A DNA stretch of 64,000 nucleotides from Actinomycetota bacterium (lineage in GTDB: Bacteria; Actinomycetota; Acidimicrobiia; Acidimicrobiales; RAAP-2). The notes under the pieces are model-generated. The model worked only from the letters and a program-made list of their open reading frames with translations. It did not search any database and was not told the DNA's origin. Position numbers and translations under genes: made by a program. Within the stretch, counting starts at the first letter, position 1, and each line of letters begins with the position of its first letter. This document shows, one piece after another, positions 1-6,887 of the stretch. The stretch covers positions 992,001-1,056,000 of the forward strand of contig WLNI01000001.1 of assembly GCA_009699875.1 (NCBI GenBank). The letters are read 5' to 3'.

Positions 1-1
1 G

Positions 2-52
2 CAAGAAGGGGTCAACCTGGGGAGTCAGGGCTACGCTTCGACCGACTTCTAG
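2..52 (+). CDS. C-terminal end of an unidentified upstream gene
   Basis: An open frame enters from the left edge and ends at a TAG at 50-52, leaving about 16 residues that finish in YASTDF. The next gene starts about 60 bases later on the same strand. The fragment is too short to assign to a family; it is reported only because the frame is open to the edge and the spacing suits an operon with the following SDR gene. Confidence 0.35.
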   Translation, partial: QEGVNLGSQGYASTDF

Positions 53-110
53 GTTTCCACCTCGTTCGATGAGTAGTCTCGTGACGCTCGAAGAGATGAG
101 AGGAATCGCT

Positions 111-905
111 ATGGAGATCGAATCAACCCTGTTGGAGGGAAAAGTCTGTGTTGTCTCAGGTATTGGGCCGGGATTAGGGCGCCGAGCTGCGGTTCGCCTT
201 GCCGCGAACGGAGCTGACATTGCGATTGGGGCTCGTCGCCAGTCGAGTCTCGACGACGTCGCCGCTGAAATTGAAGCCTTGGGTCGAAAAGTGATTGCCG
301 TGCCAACAGATATTTCAAATGTTGAGGACTGTGAACGACTCTGTGCCACTGCGGCCAAGGAACTCGGCCGAGTTGATGTCCTCGTAAACAACGCGTTTCG
401 TTTTGATGCCTTCCAGACATTTGAAGACGTTGATCTTGTGCAATGGGAAAAGATTGTTGGAACGAATGTCTTTGGATCGCTTCGCATGACGAAGGCAGTG
501 CTTCCTCATCTCCATGCAGTCGGTGGAGGGTCAGTTGTGATGATCGCCTCAATGGTGGCGCGCCAACCCCAACCACTCCAAGGTGGCTATGCAACATCAA
601 AGGGTGGTTTGTTAACGGCGACTCGTGTGCTGGCCTTTGAACTTGGAGCAAAGAACATTCGTGTCAATGCCGTTGTCCCCGGATGGATGAAGGGTCCAAG
701 TGTCGACATCTATCTTTCGATGACGGCCGAGCAGCGCGGGATCACTGAGGCAGAAGTTGAAGCAGAGTTGATCAAGCCCATTCCGATTGGAAGGATTCCG
801 GTCGATCAAGAAGTTGCGGGCGCCGTGGTGTTTTTGGCGTCTGATCTCTCAAGTGCCATCACGGGCCAAGCCATTGACGTCAATGGCGGCGAGCACTTTA
901 ACTAG
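111..905 (+). CDS. SDR-family NAD(P)-dependent oxidoreductase
   Basis: A classical short-chain dehydrogenase/reductase of 264 residues, probably acting on a hydroxyl or keto group of a small substrate in the cytoplasm. The glycine-rich cofactor motif is SGIGPGLG (residues 16-23), the NNA motif is at 93-95, the catalytic Ser is near 147, and the YxxxK pair is Y160/K164 in YATSK. An in-frame ATG at 69 would add 14 residues, but the ATG at 111 has GAGAGGA six bases upstream and places the cofactor fold at the usual distance from the N terminus, so 111 is preferred. The first Gly of the usual TGxxxGxG is preceded by Ser rather than Thr, which is tolerated. It ends 6 bases before the convergent FAD oxidase gene. 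The substrate cannot be told from sequence. Confidence 0.85.
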   Translation: MEIESTLLEGKVCVVSGIGPGLGRRAAVRLAANGADIAIGARRQSSLDDVAAEIEALGRKVIAVPTDISNVEDCERLCATAAKELGRVDVLVNNAFRFDAFQTFEDVDLVQWEKIVGTNVFGSLRMTKAVLPHLHAVGGGSVVMIASMVARQPQPLQGGYATSKGGLLTATRVLAFELGAKNIRVNAVVPGWMKGPSVDIYLSMTAEQRGITEAEVEAELIKPIPIGRIPVDQEVAGAVVFLASDLSSAITGQAIDVNGGEHFN

Positions 906-911
906 GCGGTC

Positions 912-2306
912 TTAGGAGTCGAAGCCCAGCCCGAGGGCATCGAGGAGCCGGAGCCACAGGCCACGGCGGCCATTGTGGCGATCAGCTCGAGCGATCGCGC
1001 GGCGGGTGAACTCAATACCAAGAAAGCGGAACGGCTCTGGGGGAAAGGGCAGCGAGGCGTGTCGGAAGAGGGCCAAGTTGGTCGCTGGACTTGACGTCTT
1101 TTCTAAGAGATCGAGGGCCCCTGAGGCAAAGAAACGAGACGCACCGACACCAAGACCAGTGAAGCCATTGATGGTGGCGACCGAGTCATTGTGACTCAGG
1201 GTTACGGAGGCACAGAAGCGAGTTGAAGTGTCGATGGCCCCACCCCATCGATGAGAAAAGCCAAGAGTCGTAAGTGTTGGAAAGAATGCATCAAAGTGTT
1301 CTTGGAGAAGAGCGAAGACATCATCGTCTTGATCAAATGATGGATGAACGCTCTGGTTAAATCGATAGACCGCCTCATAGCCACCAAAGAGAATTCGATT
1401 GTCACTGGTCAAACGTAAATAGTGAAACTGATTCCCTGCGTCAGAGACGCCTCGCCTTGACGTCCATCTAATCTCGCTCAGTTGAGTATCACTCAGTGGT
1501 TCTGTTATCAAGACGTAGTCATAGACAGGTACGACACGCCCACGTGTTCTCTTCACGAGTGGTCGAAAAGCTGAGGTGGCAACAATGACCTGTCGAGCTG
1601 TGATGGCACCTCTGTCCGTATGAAGTGTCGTGGCTTGGCGTCCCTTTTGAAGGCGATTCACTCGAGTGTGCTCGAAGAGTTCACCGCCAAGGGATTCGAA
1701 AGCGCTTGCTAAACCCCAGGCGAGGCGAGCGGGATTGAGGAGAACGCAGCCATCTTCATCGAGGAGGCCTGCAGTTGCGAGTGGCGATCCAAACTCATCG
1801 CTGATCGTTATGTGATCAAGGTAGGTGGCCTGAATTGTCGTCGTGGCTAATGCGTCGCACTCTTCCCTGAGGTCTCGTGCTTGCCATGGGGCAGTTGCGA
1901 TGTCGAGTTGACCAGTGCACTCAAGATCACAGTCGATCGAGAAATCATGAATGGTGTCAAGAATCTCTTGAAGATTTTGAGCACCAAGAGCTCGGAGTGT
2001 CGGCATCTCTTCTGGCCAACGGCTTCGTCCGTTGGCATCACCATGGGTTAGAGATGCTGCACAAAACCCGCCGTTCCTCCCGCTGGCATGCTCAGCAATT
2101 CTCGCACCTTCCACAAGGACGACATGAGCATTCGGGCGACGCTGTTTGGCCAGCAAAGCACTCCACAGGCCTGTAAATCCACCGCCAATGACCGCAATGT
2201 CGCAGGCTGAGGTGCCAAGGAACTCAGAGTGGGCCTCAGGTCGTCGAAGGTCATCGAGCCAGAAACTTTGGCTCGCTGCGTCTCGCCACCGTGGCTCTGT
2301 GGTCAC
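912..2306 (-). CDS. FAD-dependent oxidoreductase (DAO family, amine oxidase-like)
   Basis: A 464-residue flavoenzyme of the D-amino-acid oxidase/glycine oxidase fold, closest in style to gamma-glutamylputrescine oxidoreductases (PuuB/OrdL group), which oxidise amines or amino groups with O2. The dinucleotide-binding motif VIGGGFTG is at residues 39-46, followed by SGRNGGF, a motif typical of this group near the flavin, and the C-terminal part holds the expected INGFTGLGVG flavin-contact stretch. There is no signal peptide. It starts at a GTG that overlaps the stop of the DNA methyltransferase gene by four bases (GTGA), so the two are probably translationally coupled. The pairing of an amine oxidase with a DNA methyltransferase has no obvious logic. 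Family assignment is firm, substrate unknown. Confidence 0.8.
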   Translation of the reverse strand: MTTEPRWRDAASQSFWLDDLRRPEAHSEFLGTSACDIAVIGGGFTGLWSALLAKQRRPNAHVVLVEGARIAEHASGRNGGFCAASLTHGDANGRSRWPEEMPTLRALGAQNLQEILDTIHDFSIDCDLECTGQLDIATAPWQARDLREECDALATTTIQATYLDHITISDEFGSPLATAGLLDEDGCVLLNPARLAWGLASAFESLGGELFEHTRVNRLQKGRQATTLHTDRGAITARQVIVATSAFRPLVKRTRGRVVPVYDYVLITEPLSDTQLSEIRWTSRRGVSDAGNQFHYLRLTSDNRILFGGYEAVYRFNQSVHPSFDQDDDVFALLQEHFDAFFPTLTTLGFSHRWGGAIDTSTRFCASVTLSHNDSVATINGFTGLGVGASRFFASGALDLLEKTSSPATNLALFRHASLPFPPEPFRFLGIEFTRRAIARADRHNGRRGLWLRLLDALGLGFDS

Positions 2307-3700
2307 TGTGGTGAAGGGAGTGCATTGAGAGTTTCTTCACTCCAGAAACCAGGGAGTGGCGACGTCTCTCCGTTCGCATACTTCTTGAGACGAAGGTGAG
2401 CGTGCTCACTTCTCAAATCAATGACGTCATGAAGAAGTCGAGGCCCAACGGAGCGAAGAGCGGTTGCTGCATCGCTCCGAGGTTCTGGAAGATCACTGGT
2501 GAGAATGATGATGCGGGCCGAATCTCCAAGTGAACCCCGAAGGGCGGCGGCTCGACCAAGTGTTCGAAACACTGTGTCTGGTTTACTCATGCCACCACGA
2601 ACAGTGGTTGCAGATCCGGCAACGTCCATATGCCATTGCCCGCCATTGATGTCGAGTGCTTTGGCTGAGATACTCAGCCCAGAGTGCGGTATCCGAATAT
2701 CTTTTTGGTCAATTTGAAAGCCTGCCTCTTCAAGGACGTCAAGGGCGAGGACCGACGCAGACAGTCCTTCATCATGGATCTCTGAAACTGCGCCTTCTTC
2801 TTCGACACGGGTCTTGGCGAGCGCAACATAGGAAGGATCGAGGTCGTAGCCAATAAATCGCCGGCGCAAGGTTGATGCGGCAACCAGAGTTGATCCTGAT
2901 CCCATGAAGGGATCGAGAATGAGGTCATCAACAAAGCTGTAGAGGCGAATGAGTTGGGCCGGAAGCGCTACCGGAAAAGGAGCGGGATGGCCAATGCGTT
3001 TGGCACTTTCTGGAGGGAGTGACCACTGATCAAGGGTGAGCGAGAGAAAGTCATCCGTTGAAAGTGTTGATTCGTGAGGCAGTCCGCGCTTGGCGCGGTC
3101 CTTGACGGATCGTGCTCTATCGAAGCGACCTTTGCTCGCGACAATGACTCGCTCGGTAACGTCTCGAATGACGGGGTTCGATGCCGAGCGATACGACCCC
3201 CAGGCACATGAACCGCTTGCACCCTCCGCTTTTTGCCAGATGATCTCTCCACGCAGGAGGAGACCAAGGTCATCTTCAAGAATCTTGATGATGTCCGCCG
3301 AAAGGCTTCGATAAGGCTTTCGACCGAGGTTCGCAACATTGATGGCCACGCGTCCCCCCGGTTCGAGTTTCTTCACGCACTCAGCGAATACGTCTCGCAA
3401 CATTGTGAGGTAGTCAAGATACGACGACGGAACGCCATCGCGTTCGAGCTCCTCCTCATACTGTTTTCCAGCAAAATACGGAGGCGAAGTAATCACGAGG
3501 GCAACCGAGCCGTCAAGGATTGCCTCCATGTTTCTCGCATCGCCCACTTGAAATGGCTCGCTCACTGGAGAGGGCTCGAGAATTGTCTGGTCTTGGGAGA
3601 GCTCGGGAGCTCGGAATCGGTTATAAAAACCAGAGGCGTCATGACTCTCTCTGCCAGAGACTCCAAAGTTTGACGTTGAAGTGCGTCGTCGATCGCTCAC
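2303..3700 (-). CDS. Solitary DNA methyltransferase with C-terminal extra domain
   Basis: A DNA-modifying methyltransferase of about 465 residues. The catalytic motif TSPPY comes first (about residues 71-75) and the AdoMet-binding motif DPFMGSG second (about 263-269), the beta-class order; SPPY rather than DPPY favours N4-cytosine methylation. Residues from about 310 to the end form an additional domain with a predicted alpha/beta look and conserved-looking stretches such as WHMDVAG and FRTLGRAAAL; it may be a degenerate nuclease-like or target-recognition domain. The frame is open to 3907, but that extension is compositionally unlike the rest and would overlap the next gene; the GTG at 3698-3700 has a GAGAGGGAG ribosome site a few bases upstream and is preferred. 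No partner restriction gene lies nearby. Confidence 0.8.
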   Translation of the reverse strand: MSDRRRTSTSNFGVSGRESHDASGFYNRFRAPELSQDQTILEPSPVSEPFQVGDARNMEAILDGSVALVITSPPYFAGKQYEEELERDGVPSSYLDYLTMLRDVFAECVKKLEPGGRVAINVANLGRKPYRSLSADIIKILEDDLGLLLRGEIIWQKAEGASGSCAWGSYRSASNPVIRDVTERVIVASKGRFDRARSVKDRAKRGLPHESTLSTDDFLSLTLDQWSLPPESAKRIGHPAPFPVALPAQLIRLYSFVDDLILDPFMGSGSTLVAASTLRRRFIGYDLDPSYVALAKTRVEEEGAVSEIHDEGLSASVLALDVLEEAGFQIDQKDIRIPHSGLSISAKALDINGGQWHMDVAGSATTVRGGMSKPDTVFRTLGRAAALRGSLGDSARIIILTSDLPEPRSDAATALRSVGPRLLHDVIDLRSEHAHLRLKKYANGETSPLPGFWSEETLNALPSPQ

Positions 3701-3797
3701 GCAACTCCCTCTCTCGTCGCCGGTATCTCTCCAATAGTACCGGTCATTGATCGCCCAACTGGAGCAACGCGGCCAACGGAAGGAGAAGAAAAGAACT

Positions 3798-5279
3798 TTA
3801 AGGGCTGGGCGCGAGGAACTCGGATGGATTGGCCTCGAAACGTGTTGCGCAATTGTCGCTGCAAAAGAAGTAGGCGATGTCCCCGTGAACGCGTTGTGCG
3901 GCGGCATGCTCAGGATCGACGGTCATGCCGCAGACAGGGTCGCGTTCTTGAGACGCTGTTCCCTGCGCCCCCTCGGGGGTAGTGGATCGCCTTTTTAGGA
4001 ACTCCAAAGGATTCTCTTCGAATCGTTCGCCACAGCGATCAGAACAAAAGTAATACTGCGTAGCGTCGTAGGTCGTTGAACGTGGAGCATCCAAGGTTCG
4101 CACTTGCATCGCGCAGACCGGATCGATGGCGTAGCCCTTTCCTCCTCCAAATCGTGCGCGGTTTTTGGCGAGCCACCAGACCACACACGCAACAACCACA
4201 AAAAGAATATTGAGATACGAGGTGTAGTTCCACGAAAAATGTGAGGGACCGATTGTCAACGGGCGGGTTTGAGGAACCGCGTGAAATTCCCGGAAGATCA
4301 ATTCGGTGGCTAATCCCGCAAGGACCATCACGATGTAGAGGAGTCCAACGAGTCGAAGTGTGACTTTCCAGCCATAGAACTTGGCGTAGATCAAGATCAG
4401 TGGCATGGCAATGAGATCAGCGAAGATGAAGGCTATGACGCCACCAAAGGAGATCCCTCCTGACCAGAGGGCCGCTGCCAAGGGGACATTGCCAATCGAA
4501 CAGACCCAGCTGACCACGGCGATAAGCGGGCCAACGAACGCGTTCTCAAGCACCGTCCATCCACCGTGTCCGTGCAAGAAGACAGCATTCCAAAGTGACG
4601 TTGGAACGAAGACTGCAAGAAATCCAGCGACAAGATAGCCAATAATGAGCTCTTTTCGGAGCATGGTGACGTCGGCAACGGCGTAGTTCGCCGCATCCGA
4701 GAGAGCTGCTGGCGACCGTAGCTTTTCTCGAAAAGGAGTTCGCTCTAACTCGTCTTGGCGCTCTTGAGAAACGGGTTCCTCTGCGTGTCCGTGACCCTCT
4801 TCGCGGTTCAGGTGTCGGCGGGCCAACAGCACAATTGGGCCAGTGAGGAGAAGGCCTCCACCAAGGGCTAGGAGCAGAATCATGATCGGTCCACCAACGA
4901 ACTCGGCGACCATGAACTGCCAACCCATCAGTACTAAAAGTACGAGTCCAAGCTCAACGACCAAGTTGGTCGCGGCCACCATGAAGACAATTGAAGTAAT
5001 GAAGTTGGCACCCTTCTTGAAGAGTGATTTTGACATCGCTGAGGCGGCATACGAACAGCTTGATGACACCATCCCGTATCCCGCTGCTCTGATAATTGCG
5101 AGCGGACGCCGCGTGCCTAATTGTTGCTGCATCGTCTCTTTTGAGATGAAGGCCTGAACAACTCCAGAGAGCGTAAAACCAAGTACTAAGGCCCACAGGG
5201 TTTCCCAGAACATAAAAAATGCTTCACGCAGTGAACGACCAATATCGAGCAGAAATGTGGCCATTCCAAGCGTGGTCAT
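3798..5279 (-). CDS. Permease with two C-terminal YHS metal-binding domains
   Basis: A 493-residue membrane protein of the YraQ/DUF318 permease group, thought to move metal or metalloid species. About eight to nine hydrophobic segments span residues 25-325, split by a His/Glu-rich cytoplasmic loop (about 155-205). Conserved-looking cysteines sit in membrane motifs SSCSYAAS (C75) and VCSIGNVPLA (C260), as in related arsenical and metal permeases. A further segment at 356-370 leads to two YHS domains: 386-428 (C389, C412, C416) and 447-489 (C450, C473, C477), each with the pattern DPVCxM...YYFCS..C..RF. The start at 5279 has TAGGAG nine bases upstream. YHS domains are usual in copper and mercury handling proteins, so a soft-metal substrate is a fair inference. 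Two copies in tandem are unusual. Confidence 0.82.
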   Translation of the reverse strand: MTTLGMATFLLDIGRSLREAFFMFWETLWALVLGFTLSGVVQAFISKETMQQQLGTRRPLAIIRAAGYGMVSSSCSYAASAMSKSLFKKGANFITSIVFMVAATNLVVELGLVLLVLMGWQFMVAEFVGGPIMILLLALGGGLLLTGPIVLLARRHLNREEGHGHAEEPVSQERQDELERTPFREKLRSPAALSDAANYAVADVTMLRKELIIGYLVAGFLAVFVPTSLWNAVFLHGHGGWTVLENAFVGPLIAVVSWVCSIGNVPLAAALWSGGISFGGVIAFIFADLIAMPLILIYAKFYGWKVTLRLVGLLYIVMVLAGLATELIFREFHAVPQTRPLTIGPSHFSWNYTSYLNILFVVVACVVWWLAKNRARFGGGKGYAIDPVCAMQVRTLDAPRSTTYDATQYYFCSDRCGERFEENPLEFLKRRSTTPEGAQGTASQERDPVCGMTVDPEHAAAQRVHGDIAYFFCSDNCATRFEANPSEFLAPSP

Positions 5280-5405
5280 CGTTGTGAACTCCTAAACAAA
5301 GTGAGCATATGGAGCATACCTAGCCCACTTCCAAAGACAAAAATTTATTTGTCTCGTTTCTCAGAGCGAGGGGCGAGTAGGGTCCTTTTAGGGAAGGGGG
5401 TGGAC

Positions 5406-5522
5406 ATGACTGACAAGTCTCCCCGTAAAGGTGATCCGAAAAAGCAAGGCAAGACGCTCAAAGAGAAGCGTTTAGCCAAGAAGGAGAAAGAACAGACCCG
5501 AAAGGGCTTCTCCCCTCAATAA
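5406..5522 (+). CDS. Small lysine-rich basic protein (38 aa)
   Basis: A 38-residue, strongly basic protein of the pattern MTDKSPRKGDPKKQ..KTLKEKRLAKKEK, with no hydrophobic segment. The frame is open further upstream, but the ATG at 5406 is preceded by a purine-rich GGGAAGGGGG stretch and the MTDKSPR start resembles short conserved basic proteins of unknown function found in many actinomycetes (often written M.DKSPRK...KKGKTLKEKRAAKK). Nucleic-acid or ribosome association is a guess from composition only. It lies between divergent transcription of the permease and the oleA promoter. Confidence 0.6.
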   Translation: MTDKSPRKGDPKKQGKTLKEKRLAKKEKEQTRKGFSPQ

Positions 5523-5622
5523 GCGCTTCTTTCAGCTGATTGTTGCAAGGTAATCGTCGAAGACAGAACAATCTCTCAATCCAGATCACTCCATAGTCAG
5601 ACAATGAGCGGTTTCAAAACAG

Positions 5623-5638
5623 TCGCGCTTGGGCGCGA
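5623..5638. terminator. Short hairpin, possible weak terminator
   Basis: Perfect 6-bp stem TCGCGC / GCGCGA around a 4-base TTGG loop, about 100 bases after the stop of the small basic protein. There is no T run on either side, so a terminator role is only possible, not shown. Confidence 0.3.
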
Positions 5639-5856
5639 GAGCCTTTACGTACTTCTCATTCATGAGCCGCAGCCTGTTTTGCAGGTGTCCTCTCGATTAC
5701 TGATGACGTTCCGATGACCTTCTTGAAACAGCCCCGTGGGTAGCTTGGCCTTGTGCTCACAGGGAGTGCCGGGCTGCACTGAGAAGCCAAAACAATGATT
5801 GTGGAGTTGTTTTAGGCAGGAAAGGCACAGATTGTTCGAGATCGAGATATTGGTCG

Positions 5857-5868
5857 TAACCTAGAGAG
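5857..5868 (+). promoter_or_regulatory. Leaderless -10 promoter element of oleA
   Basis: TAACCT at 5857-5862 ends exactly six bases before the GTG at 5869, so transcription would begin at or within a base of the start codon. No ribosome binding site with correct spacing exists. The -35 region is weak (TTGTTC or TTCGAG at non-ideal spacing). The same hexamer and spacing precede mrp. Confidence 0.55.
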
Positions 5869-6882
5869 GTGCCATCTCCGCTTCTCTATAAACGCCCCAC
5901 TATCTGGAGCGTTGCGCACGTCGAGGCTCCAGAAGTTGTCACCTCCGCGTGGATTGATGAAGAACTCAGAGAGTCCTACGAGCGTTGTGGCGTTCGGCCT
6001 GGCTTGCTCGAGTCAGTGGCAGGGATTATCGAGCGACGTTGGTGGCCAGAAGACGTCACCTTTGACCAAGCTGCAAGCCTGGCAGGGAAAGAGGCATTGG
6101 CACTCGCCGGCGTTGAACCATCACAGGTTGACTTATTGATTTCGACATCGGTCTGCAAACATCATCTCGAGCCTTCAGTTGCGTGTGCGGTTCACGATAG
6201 TCTCGGCCTGCCCGTAACGGCCACAAATTATGATCTTGGCAACGCGTGTTTAGGTTTCATGAATGCTATGGAAATCGCAGCAATGGCGATCGAGTTAGGC
6301 CGTGCACGCGTCGTCTTGATTGTGGACGGCGAAGGAAGTCGTGCGACACAGCTCGCAACAATCGATCGTCTTCGCCAACCGAGTGCAACCCTCAGCGACA
6401 TCTTTGATCAGTTTGCATCTCTCACTCTTGGTTCTGGGGCAGCAGCAATGGTGATGGGAGAACCGCGTGCAGGAGCGCATCGCTATCTGGGTGGGATTTC
6501 TCGAGCAGCGACCGAGCACCATCTTCTCTGTGTGGGTGACCTTGAACTAATGACAACGGACACCGCTGGTCTGCTCGATGGTGGACTGACCTTGGGGAAA
6601 GAAGCCTTTAACGCAGCGTTAAGTGAGGGGTGGTCTTGGGCAGACGCTGATCGCTACGTGATGCATCAGGTATCTGCTGTTCACACCACCAAGTTGTGCG
6701 AACTCTTGGGAATTGATTTGGAGAAAGTTGCCCAGACCTTCCCGCTCTTTGGCAACATGGGGCCAGCAGCCGTGCCCTATACCTTGTCAACCATCGCCTC
6801 AGACATTGCCGAAGGGGAACGAGTACTCCTGACGGGCATCGGTTCAGGTTTGAACTGTGCCGGCGCTGAACTGCTCTGGTAG
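5869..6882 (+). CDS. oleA: OleA, long-chain acyl-CoA condensing thiolase-fold enzyme
   Basis: First enzyme of head-to-head hydrocarbon synthesis: it condenses two long-chain acyl-CoAs (non-decarboxylative Claisen) to a 2-alkyl-3-keto acid. The 337 residues match the family length. Catalytic Cys127 lies in NACLGF, His266 in MHQVS and Asn296 in FGNMGPA; the Glu101 in HHLEPSVA fits the essential glutamate that OleA donates across the dimer and that FabH lacks. It is followed at five bases by oleBC and then oleD, which settles the OleA rather than FabH identity. The GTG start is supported by a -10 element six bases upstream and by the SVAHVEAP stretch found near the N terminus of OleA proteins. 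Confidence 0.9.
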   Translation: MPSPLLYKRPTIWSVAHVEAPEVVTSAWIDEELRESYERCGVRPGLLESVAGIIERRWWPEDVTFDQAASLAGKEALALAGVEPSQVDLLISTSVCKHHLEPSVACAVHDSLGLPVTATNYDLGNACLGFMNAMEIAAMAIELGRARVVLIVDGEGSRATQLATIDRLRQPSATLSDIFDQFASLTLGSGAAAMVMGEPRAGAHRYLGGISRAATEHHLLCVGDLELMTTDTAGLLDGGLTLGKEAFNAALSEGWSWADADRYVMHQVSAVHTTKLCELLGIDLEKVAQTFPLFGNMGPAAVPYTLSTIASDIAEGERVLLTGIGSGLNCAGAELLW

Positions 6883-6887
6883 GCAAC

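Larger units (their letters stand above)
5523..5868. other. Intergenic region before the ole operon
   Basis: A 346-base stretch without a convincing gene. It holds a short hairpin at 5623-5638 and, at its right end, the leaderless promoter of oleA. Short open frames here have no start signal or coding character. The rest is unremarkable. Confidence 0.6.

Noticed and set aside
109-651. 180-codon minus-strand frame inside the first SDR gene
   Set aside because: Antisense shadow; the plus-strand frame has all SDR motifs and the minus product has no family features.
3701-3907. 69-residue N-terminal extension of the DNA methyltransferase
   Set aside because: Overlaps the permease gene, has no fold-like content, and a GTG with a good ribosome site exists at 3700.
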